A DNA stretch of 64,000 nucleotides from assembly GCF_033807715.1 (NCBI RefSeq), contig NC_084587.1, positions 12,877,017 through 12,941,016 on the forward strand. Direction: 5' to 3'. The notes beneath the pieces are model-generated. The model worked only from the letters and a program-made list of their open reading frames with translations. It searched no databases and was not told the DNA's origin. The DNA comes from Cololabis saira. Its lineage: Eukaryota > Chordata > Actinopteri > Beloniformes > Belonidae. This document shows, one piece after another, positions 36,158-48,104 of this stretch; the first letter of the stretch is position 1, and each line of letters starts with the position of its first letter. The position numbers were made by a program, and so were the translations under genes.

Positions 36158-37841
36158 TTCCTGACAAAGTGAAAGCCTTTTTGCCCCCCTTAACATGCCC
36201 AAAAAGTCACCAAATTTTGCATGCAAGCCAGGCCTGGCGAAAAATTTGATATTTAATGGTTTACATTAATGGGCGTGGCAAAATGGCTCAACAGCGCCCC
36301 CTTGAAAACTTTGTGCCTCAAGCCCCACGATACAGTTTGACGTACATGCACGAAAGTCGGTACACACCTGTATCATGGGACAACTTAAAGAAAAGTCTCT
36401 TGGCGTCATGCCTGAAACCGAACAGGAAGTCGGCCATTTTGAATTAGTTGCGTCATTTTGGCGAAATTTATGCCATTCCTTCGAAAGTTAATTCAGCCCG
36501 AACCGTAACGTGCACCCAGGTGTGTTATACATCAAAATGTGCGTCTCCCTCCTGCGACCACCCGCATTACTTTTCTCTTTCAAAAGCGTTACCGTGGCGA
36601 CGCTAGACGCCAAAAAGCACGCCCACCCTTCATCTGGTTGGTTCAGACAGAAAAAACTTTGCGCCTCAAGCCCCATAATACGGTTTGACGTACATGAACG
36701 AAAGTTGGCACACTCCTGTATCATGTCGCAACTAAAAGAAAAGTCTCTTGGCGCCATGGCCGAAACCGAACAGGAAGTCGGCCATTATGAACATTCTGAA
36801 TTAATTGCGTAATTTTGGAGCAATATATGCCATTCCTTCGAGAGTTAATTCAGCTCGAACCGTATCGTGAACCCAGATGTGTTATACATCAAAATGTGCG
36901 TCTCCATCCTGCGACTACACGCATTACTTTTCTCTTTCCAAAGTGTTACCGTGGCGACGCTAGACGCCAACAAGCGCACCCCCCCTTCATCTGATTGGTC
37001 CATATTTGATAGTTCCCCAAAAGGCACCAAATTTTGCACCCAAGCCAGGCCTGGTGAAAAATTTGGTATTTAATGGTTTGCATTAATGGGCGTGGCAAAA
37101 TGGCTCAACAGCGCCCCCTTGAAAACTTTGTGCCTCAAGCCCCACAATACTGTTGGACGTACATGCACGAAAATCGGTACACACCTGTATCATGGCGCAA
37201 CTTAAACAAAAGTCTCTCGGGGTCATGCCCGAAACCAAACAGGATGTCGGCCATTTTGAATTAATCGTGTCATTTTGGCGAAATTTATGCCATTCCTTCG
37301 GCAGTTAATTCAGCCCGAACCGTAACGTGTCCCCAAGTGTGTTATACATAGAAATGTGCGTCTCCATCCTGCGACTACGCGCATTACTTTTCTCTTTCAA
37401 AAGTGTTACCGTGGCGACGCTAGACGCCAAAAGGCGCGCCCCCCCCTTCATCTGATTGGTCCATATTTGATAGTTCTCCAAAAGTCACCAAATTTTGCAT
37501 GCAAGCCAGGCCTGGTGATAAATTTGATATTTCATGGCTTGCATTAATGGGCGTGGCCTAACGGCTCAACAGCGCCCCCTAGAATACTTTTCTCTGCCAT
37601 AACTTTTGAATGGTTTGACATAGAGAGTCGTGGGTGGTGTCATGGGACTCTGTAATGAGTCTTCAAGCTTCGTTGGCCTTAATTAGCCCCGCCCCTTCTT
37701 CTGATTGGTTGTCCCGATTTTCAGCTATAACTTTGGAATGGTTTGACACAGGAAGTCTTGGGTGGTGTCATTTCTGATATGCTTATGGGGGGGCGGTGGC
37801 CGTGAGTGCGAGGGCCCGTTCATCGCTGCTTGCAGCTTTAA
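36158..37841 (+). mobile_element. Family-K body 1
   Basis: Starts TTTTCCTGACAAAGTG, then a lead of about 330 bp, 358-bp and 459-bp subrepeats (GCCCGAACCGTAACGTGCAC starts near 36497, 36853, 37313), one to two 128-bp monomers, and the tail GAGGGCCCGTTCATCG-CTGCTTGCAGCTTTAA. There is no adjacent head; it is expected to close H6 (30898). No coding sequence. Confidence 0.8.
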
Positions 37842-37856
37842 TTATTATTATTATTT

Positions 37857-39566
37857 TTCTTCTGACAAAGTGATGGCCTTTTTGCCCCCCTTAACATGCC
37901 CAAAAAGTCACCAAATTTTGCACCCAAGTCAGGCCTGGCGAAAAATTTGATATTTAATGGTTTGCATTAATGGGCGTGGTAAAATGGCTCAACAGCGCCC
38001 CCTTGAAAACTTTGTGCCTCAAGCCCCACGATACGGTTTGACGTACATGCACGAAAATCGGTACACACCTGTATCAGTAAACAACTTAAAGAAAAGTCTC
38101 TTGGCGACATGGCCGAAACCGAACAGGAAGTCGGCCATTTTGAATTAATCGTGTCACTTTGGCGCAATTTATGCCATTCCTTCGGCAGTTAATTCAGCCC
38201 GAACCGTAACGTGCACCCAGGTGTGTTATACATCAAAATGTGCGTCTCCATCCTGCGACTACACGCATTACTTTTCTCTTTCAAAAGTGTTACCGTGGCG
38301 ACGCTAGACGGCAACAAGCGCACCGCCCCTTCATCTGATTGGTCCATATTTGATAGTTCTCCAAAAGGCACCAAATTTTGCATGCAAGCCAGGCCTGGCG
38401 ATAAATTTGATATTTCATGGTTTGCATTTATGGGCGTGGCAAAATGGCTCAACAGCGCCCCCCGGAAAACTTTGTGCCTCAAGCCCCACAATACGGTTTG
38501 ACGTACATGCACGAAAATCGCTACACACCTGTATCATGGCACAACTTAAAGAAAAGCTTCTTGGAGCCATGGCCGAAACCGAACAGGATGTCGGCCATTT
38601 TGAATAAATTGTGTCATTTTGGCAAAATTTATGCCATTCCTTCGGCAGTTAATTCAGCCCGAACCGTAACGTGCACCCAGGTGTGTTATACATCAAAATG
38701 TGCGTCTACATCCTGCGACACCACGCATTACTTTTCTCTTTCAAAAATGTTACCGTGGCGACGCTAGACGGCAAAAGGCGCGCCCCCTCTTCATGTGATT
38801 GGTCCATATTTGATAGTTCTCCAAAAGTCACCAAATTTTGCATGCAAGCCAGGCCTGGCGATAAATTTGATATTTCATGGTTTGCATTAATGGGCGTGGC
38901 AAACGGTTCAACAGCGCCCCCTAGAATACTTTTCTCTGCCATAACTTTTGAATGGTTTGACATAGAGAGTTGTGGGTGGTGTCATGGGACTCTGTAATGA
39001 GTCCTTAAGCTTCGTTTGCCTTAATTAGCCCCGCCCCTTCTTCTGATTGGTTGTCCCGATTTTCTGCTATAACTTTAGAATGGTTTGACATAGAGAGTCG
39101 TGGGTGGTGTCATCAGATTCTTTATGGAGTCCTTGACCTTCATTGGCCTGAATTAGCCCCGCCCCTTCTTCTGATTGGTTGTCCCTTTTTTCTGCTATAA
39201 CTTTTGAATGGTTTGACATAGGAAGTCATGGGTGGTATCATGGGACTCTGTAATGAGTTCTTAAGCTTCGTTGGCCTTAATTAGCCCCGCCCCTTCTTCT
39301 GATTGGTTGTCCCGATTTTCTGCTATAACTTTGGAATGATTTGACATAGAGAGTCGTGGGTGGTGTCATAAGATTCTGTATGGAGTCCTTGACCTTCATT
39401 GGCCTGAATTAGCCCCACCCCTTCTTCTGATTGGTTGTCCCTATTTTCTGCTATAACTTTTTAAGGGTTTGACATAGAGAGTCGTGGGGGCTGTCATTTC
39501 TGATATGCTTATGGGGGGCGGTGGACGTGAGTGCGAGGGCCCGTTCATCGCTGCTTGCAGCTTTAA
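37857..39566 (+). mobile_element. Family-K body 2
   Basis: Lead variant 'CTTCTGACAAAGTGATGGCC', shared only with the bodies at 49107 and 61188. It has 459-bp subrepeats, then four to five 128-bp monomers (38920-39500) and the common tail. Expected to close H5 (30846). Confidence 0.8.
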
Positions 39567-39615
39567 TTAGGGCCCGAGCACCTTCAGTGCGAAGGCCCTA
39601 TTGTATTTGCAGGAA

Positions 39616-39650
<35 letters not shown>

Positions 39651-41409
39651 TTCCTGACAAAGTGAAGGCCTTTTTGCCCCCCTTAACATGCCCAAAAAGT
39701 CACCAAATTTTGCACCCTAGTCAGGCCTGGCGAAAAATTTGATATTTAAAGGTTTGCATTAATGGGCGTGGCAAAATGGCTCAACAGCGCCCCCCAGAAA
39801 ACTTTGTGCCTCAAGCCCCACGATACGATTTGACGTACATGCACGAAAATCAGTACACACCTGTATCATGGGACAACTTAAACAAAAGTCTCTTGGAGTC
39901 ATGCCCGAAACCGAACAGGATGTCGGCCATTTTGAATTAGTCGTGTCATTTTGGCGAAATTTATGCCATTCCTTCGAAAGTTAATTCAGCCCGAACCGTA
40001 ACGTGCCCCCAAGTGTGTTATACATCAAAATGTGCGTCTCCATCCTGCGACAACACGCATTACTTTTCTCTTTCAAAAGCGTTACCGTGGCGGCGCTAGA
40101 CGCCAAAAAGCGCGCCCACCCTTCATCTGATTGGTTCAACAGAAAAAACTTTGTGCCTCAAGCCCCATAATACGGTTTGACGTACATGAATGAAAATCGG
40201 TAAACTCCTGTATTATGTCGCAACTAAAAGAAAAGTCTCTTGGCACCATGGCCGAAACCGAACAGGAAGTCGGCCATTTTGAACATTCTGAATTAATTGC
40301 GTAATTTTGGAGCAATATATGCCATTCCTTCGAGAGTTAATTCAGCCCGAACCGTATCGTGAACCCAGATGTGTTATACATCAAAATGTGCGTCTCCATC
40401 CTGCGACTACACGCATTACTTTTCTCTTTCGAAAGTGTTACCGTAGTGACGCTAGACGCCAACAAGCGCACCCCCCCTTCATCTGATTGGTCCATATTTG
40501 ATAGTTCCCCAAAAGGCACCAAATTTGGCATGCAAGCCAGGCCTGGCGATAAATTTGATATTTCATGGTTTGCATTAATGGGCGTGGCAAAATGGCTCAA
40601 CAGCGCCCCCCGGAAAACTTTGTGCCTCAAGCCCCACAATACGGTTTGACGTACATGCACGAAAATCGATACACACCTGTATCATGTCGCAACTTAAAGA
40701 AAAGTCTCTTGGAGCCATGGCCGAAACCGAACAGGAAGTCAGCCATTTTGAATTAATTGTGTAATTTTGGCGCAATTTATGCCATTCCTTCGGCAGTTAA
40801 TTCAGCCCGAACCGTAACGTGCACCCAGGTGTGTTATACACCAAAATGTGCGTCTCCATCGTGCGACACCACGCATTACTTTTCTCTTTCAAAAGTGTTA
40901 CCGTGGCGACGCTAGACGCGAAAAAGCGCACCCACCCTTCATCTGATTGGTCCATATTTGATAGTTCTCCAAAAGTCACCAAAATTTGCATGCAAGCCAG
41001 GCCTGGCGATAAATGTGATATTTCATGGTTTCCATTAATGGGCGTGGCCTAACGGCTCAACAGCGCCCCCTAGAATACTTTTCTCTGCCATAACTTTTGA
41101 ATGGTTTCACATAGAGAGTCGTGGGTGGTGTCATGGGACTCTGTAATGAGTCCTTAAGCTTCGTTGGCCTTAATTAGCCCCGCCCCTTCTTCTGATTGGT
41201 TGTCCCGATTTTCTGGTATAACTTTTGAATGGTTTGACATAGAGAGTCGTGGGTGGTGTCATCAGATTCTTTATGGAGTCCTTGACCTTCATTAGCCTGA
41301 ATTAGCCCCGCCCCTTCTTCTGATTGGTTGTCCTTTTTTTATAATAAAATTGCCGCGAGCCGCCAGTCGCTCTCGCGCTGACTCCCGCTTCCTGATTCAA
41401 ACGTCTTCC

Positions 41410-41558
41410 GGCCCCGCCCCCTGACCAATCAGTGGCGAGTAGGGTGATGGCGGCCCCGCCCCCCGACCAATCAGTGGCGAGTAGGGTGATGACGGCGCCG
41501 CCCCCCGACCAATCAGTGGCGAGTAGGGTGATGACGGCCCCGCCCCCCGACCAATCAG
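41410..41558 (+). repeat. 42-bp GC-box/CCAAT minisatellite, copy 1
   Basis: About three and a half units of GTGGCGAGTAGGGTGATGAC plus GGCCCCGCCCCCCGACCAAT and CA. Each unit has a CCAATCA box and a CCCCGCCCC GC box. A TTTTTTATAATAAAA stretch lies about 75 bp upstream. Confidence 0.9.
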
Positions 41559-41769
41559 CTCCCTGTAATGTGGTGACTTCAGAAATATTCCCGGCTCAGC
41601 CCGGTTACAACCTTGGCAGAATGGTTACAGAAAAAGTAATAATTTAAATAGTAGGGTTTTACTAATATTTATAACCTACAAATATTTAAAAAATTTGGAA
41701 AAAAAAAGTTCCAGACATTTTATCGCTATGTTGGTCTGTCCTAAGCCAGTAGGTCAAATAAAAGGAATA

Positions 41770-41854
41770 GCTGAGACTTAGCTCAGCCAGATTATTGCGG
41801 TCTTTGCTGCCAGAGGTCGAGAGTTCAAGCCTGGCTTGATATGCCAAAATTTTT
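41770..41854 (+). promoter_or_regulatory. tRNA-like A/B-box module, copy 1
   Basis: A-box-like TAGCTCAGCCAGA at 41779, B-box-like AGTTCAAGCCT at 41822, then TTTTT at 41850. The spacing fits a type 2 Pol III promoter, but the acceptor and T stems do not pair, so this is not a functional tRNA gene. Confidence 0.5.
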
Positions 41855-42034
41855 GTCAGCAATTTTTGTGTTTTTTTTACATCAAAATGTTCGTCTCTGT
41901 CCTGTGACGACGCACATTTCTTTTCTCTTTCCCCTTCTTCTGATTGGTTGTCCCGATTTTCTGCCATAACTTTTGAATTTGAGTGGAGTTTGCGCGCGCA
42001 GCTCCCGCGGGGGGAGGGGCTGATGTTCAGCGCG

Positions 42035-42099
42035 GCCGCCATCTTGGTCGAGGCGCCGCATTGACTGCCTGAGAACGTCGGGCGTGGCCGCCATCTTTG
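42035..42099 (+). promoter_or_regulatory. Paired YY1-like sites
   Basis: GCCGCCATCTTGG (42035-42047) and GGCCGCCATCTTTG (42086-42099) match the YY1 core (CCGCCATCTT). They recur at 59840-59852 and 59891-59904. Binding is inferred. Confidence 0.4.
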
Positions 42100-42316
42100 A
42101 TCGGTATCGCTTTAACTCTAGAGCGTTCACTTCTATTGTGGAAGGAGGTGTCTGCATAAGTAAAATAACTATAACTCACTTGATTTTCAACCGATTTTCA
42201 CGCGGTTCGCTTTGTTACAAACGGCAGACATGTAGCTATGATACAGGATGCTTGATGTACGTTAAATATGCAAGCTTTCATGCTAAAATACGTTCTGCAG
42301 GTAGTCACACTTCAGG

Positions 42317-42860
<544 letters not shown>

Positions 42861-43304
42861 TTTTTTCATGGTTTGCATTAATGGGCGTGTCCTCACGGCT
42901 CAACAGCGCCCCCTAGAATACTTTTTTCTGCCATAACTTTTGAAAGGTTTGACATAGAGAGTCGTGGGTGGTGTCATGGGACTCGGCATTGAGTCCTTGA
43001 CCATAATTGGTGACAATTAGCCCAGTCCCTTTTTCTGATTGGTTGTCCCTATTTTCTGCTATAACTTTTGAATGTTTTGACATAGAGAGTCGTGGGTGGT
43101 GTCATGGGACTCTGTAATGAGTCCTTGATCTTCTTTGCCCTGAATTAGCCCCGCCCCTTCTTCTGACTGGTCGTCCCTTTTTTCTGCTATAACTTTTGAA
43201 GGGTTTGACATAGGAAGTCGTGGGTGGTGTCATTTCTGATATGCTTATGGGGGGCGGTTGACGTGAGTGCGAGGGCCCGTTCATTGCTGCTTGCAGCTTT
43301 AATT

Positions 43305-43365
43305 AGGGCCCGAGCACTTGCAGTGCGAAGGCCCTATTGTATTTGCAGGAATTTTTATTATTATT
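43305..43365 (+). repeat. Family-K head H8 (solo)
   Basis: Head of the 'CACTTGCAG...ATTTGCAGGAATTTTT' type with TTATTATT, running directly into the next head. Bracket matching pairs it with body 5 (45911). Confidence 0.88.
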
Positions 43366-45892
43366 AGGGCCCGAGCACCTTCAGTGCGAAGGCCCTATTG
43401 TATCTGTAGGAATTTTTTTTTTTTTTTTTTTTCTTTCTTTTTTCTTCTGACGAAAGGAGGGCCTTTTTGCCCCCCTAAACATGCCCAAAAAGTCACCAAA
43501 TTTTGCATGCAAGTCAGGCCTGGCGAAAAATTTGATATTTAATGGTTTACATTAATGGGCGTGGCAAAATGGCTCAACAGCGCCCCCTTGAAAACTTTGT
43601 GCCTCAAGCCCCACGATACGGTTTGACGTACATGCACGAAAATCGGTACACACCTGTATCATGGCACAACTGAAAGAAAAGTCTCTTGGCGTCATGCCCT
43701 AAACCAAACAGGAAGTCGGCCATTTTGAATTAGTCGTGTCATTTTGGCGAAATTTATGCCATTCCTTCGAAAGTTAATTCAGCCCGAACCGTAACGTGCC
43801 CCCAAGTGTGTTATACATCAAAATGTGCGTCTCCATCCTGCGACAACACGCATTACTTTTCTCTTTCAAAAGCGTTACCGTGGCGGCGCTAGACGCCAAA
43901 AAGCGCACCCACCCTTCATCTGATTGGTTCGACAGAAAAAACTTTGTGCCTCAAGCCCCATAATACGGTTTGACGTACATGAACGAAAATCGGTACACAC
44001 CTGTATCATGTCGCAACTAAAAGAAAAGTCTCTTGGCGCCATGGCCGAAACCTAACAGGAAGTCGGCCATTTTGAACATTCTGAATTAATCGCGTAATTT
44101 TGGAGCAATATATGCCATTCCTTCGAGAATTAATTCAGCCCGAACCGTATCGTGAACCCAGATGTGTTATACATCAAAATGTGCGTCTCCATCCTGCGAC
44201 TACACGCATTACTTTTCTCTTTCAAAAGTGTTACCGTGGCGACGCTAGACGCCAACAAGCGCACCCCCCCTTCATCTGATTGGTCCATATTTGATAGTTC
44301 CCCAAAAGGCACCAAATTTGGCATGCAAGCCAGGCCTGGCGATAAATTTGATATTTCATGGTTTGCATTAATGGCCGTGGCAAAATGGCTCAACAGCGCC
44401 CCCCGGAAAACTTTGTGCCTCAAGCCCCACAATACGGTTTGACGTACATGCACGAAAATCGCTACACACCTGTATCATGGCACAACTTAAAGAAAAGTCT
44501 CTTGGAGCCATGGCCGAAACCGAACAGGATGTCGGCCATTTTGAATAAATTGTGTCATTTTGGCGAAATTTATGCCATTCATTCGGCAGTTAATTCAGCC
44601 CGAACCGCAACGTGCACCCAGGTGTGTTATACATCAAAATGTGCGTCTACATCCTGCGACACCACGCATTACTTTTCTCTTTCAAAAGTCTTACCGTGGC
44701 GACGCTAGACGCCAAAAGGCGCGCCCCCCCTTCGTGTGATTGGTCCATATTTGATAGTTCTCCAAAAGTCACCAAATTTTGCATGCAAGCCAGGCTTGGC
44801 GATAAATTTGATATTTCATGGTTTGCATTAATGGGCGTGGCCTAACGGCTCAACAGCGCCCCCTAGAATACTTTTCTCTGCCATAACTTTTGAATGGTTT
44901 GACATAGAGAGTTGTGGGTGGTGTCATGGGACTCTGTAATGAGTCCTTAAGCTTCGTTGGCCTTAATTAGCCCCGCCCCTTCTTCTGATTGGTTGTCCCT
45001 TTTTTCTACTATAACTTTTGAATGGTTTGACATAGGAAGTCATGGGTGGTATCATGGGACTCTGTAATGAGTTCTTAAGCTTTGTTGGCCTTAATTAGCC
45101 CCGCCCCTTCTTCTGATTGGTTGTCCCGATTTTCTGCTATAACTTTGGAATGGTTTGACATAGAGAGTCCTGGGTGGTGTCATAAGATTCTGTATGGAGT
45201 CCTTGACCTTCATTGGCCGGAATTAGCCACGCCCCTTCTTGTCATTGGTTGTCCCTTTTTTCTGCTATATAACATTTTAATTGTTTGACATAGGAAGTCG
45301 TGGGTGGTGTCATGGGACTCTGTAATGAGTCCTCAAGCTTCGTTAGCCTTAATTAGCCCCGCCCCTTCTTCTGATTGGTTGTCCCGATTTTCTGCTATAA
45401 CTTTGGAATGGTTTGACATAGAGAGTCGTGGGTGGTGTCATCAGATTCTTTATGGAGCCCTTGACCTTCATTGGCTTAAATTAGCCCCGCCCCTTCTTCT
45501 GATTGGCTGTCCCTTTTTTCTGCTATAACTTTTGAATGGTTTGACATAGGAAGTCGTGGGTGGTGTCATGGGACTCTGTAATGAGTCCTTAAGCTTCGTT
45601 GGCCTTAATTAGCCCAGCCCCTTCTTCTGATTGGTTGTCCCGATTTTCTGCTATAACTTTGGAATGGTTTGACATAGAGAGTCGTGGGTGGTGTCATCAG
45701 ATTCTGTATGGAGTCCTTGACCTTCATTGGCCTGAATTAGCCCCGCCCCCTCTTCTGATTGGTTGTCCCTTTTTTCTGCTATATCTTTTGAATGGTTTGA
45801 CATAGGAAGTCGTGGGTGGTGTCATTTCTGATACTTATGGGGGGCGGTGGCCGTGAGTGCGAGGGCCCGTTCATTGCTGCTTGCAGCTTTAA
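43366..45892 (+). mobile_element. Complete family-K element E9 (variant head + body 4)
   Basis: The head has the variant 'CACCTTCAG...ATCTGTAGGAATT'. The body lead has the variant 'CTGACGAAAGGAGGGCC' and 'CCCCTAAAC'. These two variants are always paired (see 52028 and 52092). It contains 358- and 459-bp subrepeats, then the longest 128-bp monomer array and the tail at 45850-45892. 2.53 kb, no coding sequence. Confidence 0.82.
44870..45835 (+). repeat. 128-bp tandem monomers, alternating A/B
   Basis: GATTGGTTGTCCC recurs at about 44987, 45115, 45244, 45373, 45501, 45629 and 45757, a period of 128-129 bp. From the second unit on, two types alternate: one with 'AGGAAGTCGTGGG...CATGGGACTCTGTAATGAG' and one with 'AGAGAGTCGTGGG...CATCAGATTCTGTATGGAG'. 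This gives a higher-order dimer of about 257 bp. Confidence 0.88.
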
Positions 45893-47670
45893 TTATTATT
45901 ATTATTATTATTTTCCTGACAAAGTGAAGGCCTTTTTGCCCCCCTTAACATGCCCAAAAAGTCACCAAATTTTGCACCCTAGTCAGGCCTGGCGAAAAAT
46001 TTGATATTTAATGGTTTCCATTAATGGGCGTGGCAAAATGGCTCAACAGCGCCCCCTTGAAAACTTTGTGCCTCAAGCCCCACGATACGGTTTGACGTAC
46101 ATGCACGAAAATCGGTACACACCTGTATCATGGCGCAACTGAAAGAAAAGTCTCTTGGCGTCATGCCCGAAACCGAACAGGAAGTGGGCCATTTTGAATT
46201 AGTCGTGTCATTTTGGCGAAATTTATGCCATTCCTTCGAAAGTTAATTCAGCCCGAACCGTAACGTGCCCCCAAGTGTGTTATACATCAAAATGTGCGTC
46301 TCCATCCTGCGACAACACGCATTACTTTTCTCTTTCAAAAGCGTTACCGTGGCGACGCTAGACGCCAAAAAGCGCGCCCACCCTTCATCTGATTGGTTCG
46401 ACAGAAAAAACTTTGTGCCTCAAGCCCCATAATACGGTTTGACGTACATGAACGAAAATCGGTACACTCCTGTATTATGTCGCAACTAAAAGAAAAGTCT
46501 CTTGGCGCCATGGCCGAAACCGAACAGGAAGTCGGCCATTTTGAACATTCTGAATTAATTGCGTAATTTTGGAGCAATATATGCCATTCTTCGAGAGTTA
46601 ATTCAGCCCGAACCGTATCGTGAACCCAGATGTGTTATACATCAAAATGTGCGTCTCCATCCTGCGACTACACGCATTACTTTTCTCTTTCGAAAGTGTT
46701 ACCGTGGCGACGCTAGACGCCAACAAGCGCACCCCCCCTTCATCTGATTGGTCCATATTTGATAGTTCCCCAAAAGGCACCAAATTTGGCACGCAAGCCA
46801 GGCCTGGAGATAAATTTGATATTTCATGGTTTGCATTAATGGGCGTGGCAAAATGTCTCAACAGCGCCCCCCGGAAAACTTTGTGCCTCAAGCCCCACAA
46901 TACGGTTTGACGTACATGCACGAAAATCGCTACACACCTGTATCATGGCACAACTTAAAGAAAAGTCTCTTGGAGCCATGGCCAAAACCGAACAGGAAGT
47001 CGGCCATTTTGAATAAATTGTGTCATTTTGGCGAAATTTATGCCATTCCTTCGAGAGTTAATTCAGCCCGAACCGTATCGTGCACCCAGGTGTGTTATAC
47101 ATCAAAATGTGCGTCTACATCCTGCGACACCACGCATTACTTTTCTCTTTCAAAAGTGTTACCGTGGCGACGCTATACGCCAAAAGGCGCGCCCCCCCTT
47201 CATGTGATTGGTCCATATTTGATAGTTCTCCAAAAGTCACCAAATTTTGCATGCAAGCCAGGCCTGGTGATAAATTTTATATTTCATGGTTTGCATTAAT
47301 GGGCGTGGCCTAACGGCTCAACAGCGCCACCTTGAATACTTTTCTCTGCCATAACTTTTGAATGGTTTGACATACAGAGTCGTGGGTGGTGTCATCAGAT
47401 TCTGTATGGAGTCCTTGACCTTCATTGGCCTGAATTAGCCCCGCCCCTTCTTCTGATTGGTTGTCCCTTTTTTCTGCTATAAACTTTGAATGGTTTGACA
47501 TAGGAAGTCGTAGGTGGTGTCAAGGGACTCTGCAATGAGTCGTTGAGCTTCTTTGGCCTGAATTAGGCCCGCCCCTTCTTCTGATTGGTTGTCCCTTTTT
47601 TATAATAAAATCGCCACGAGCCGCCAGTCGCTTTCGCGCTGACTCCCGCTTCCTGATTCAAACGTCTGCC

Positions 47671-47860
47671 GGCCCCGCCCCCCGACCAATCGATGGCGAG
47701 TAGGGTGATGACGGCCCCGCCTCCCGACCAATCAGTGGCGCGGAGGGTGATGACGGCCCCGCCCCCCGACCAATCGGTGGCGAGTAGGGTGATGACGGCC
47801 CCGCCCCCCGACCAATCAGTGGCGAGTAGGGTGATGACGGCCCCGCCCCCCGACCAATCA
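47671..47860 (+). repeat. 42-bp GC-box/CCAAT minisatellite, copy 2
   Basis: Four and a half units. The 42-bp length keeps one frame open (MTAPPPDQSVASRV repeat), which is a by-product of the period rather than evidence of a protein. Confidence 0.9.
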
Positions 47861-47876
47861 GCTCCCTGTAATGTGG

Positions 47877-47884
47877 TGACGTCA
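47877..47884. promoter_or_regulatory. CRE-like palindrome TGACGTCA
   Basis: Perfect CRE 17 bp after the last CCAAT unit. Conserved at 51075-51082; degraded to TGACTTCA at 41572 and in the 59-kb copy, and to TGACGTTA at 53914. Confidence 0.5.
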
Positions 47885-48022
47885 GAAATATTCCCAGCTC
47901 AGCCCGGTTACAACCTTGGCAGAATGGTTACAGAAAAAGTAATAATTAAAATAGTAGGGTTTTACTAATATATATCGATATGTTGGTCTCTCCTAAGTCA
48001 GTAGGTCAAATAGAAATGAGAA

Positions 48023-48104
48023 GCTGAGTCTTAGCTCAGCCAGAGCGTTCCCGTCTTTGGAGTCAGAGATCAGAGTTCGATTCCCGCAGTATCCGGATTT
48101 TTTT
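48023..48104 (+). promoter_or_regulatory. tRNA-like A/B-box module, copy 2
   Basis: A-box TAGCTCAGCCAGAG at 48032, B-box AGTTCGATTCC at 48074 (one base off GGTTCGANTCC), T7 run at 48098-48104 as a possible Pol III terminator. T-stem pairing is poor. Confidence 0.55.

Noticed and set aside
47693..47968. 91-codon frame with a MTAPPPDQSVASRV repeat (also at 50891)
   Set aside because: The minisatellite unit is 42 bp, a multiple of three, so any stop-free frame stays open. The other bodies carry shorter or shifted versions.
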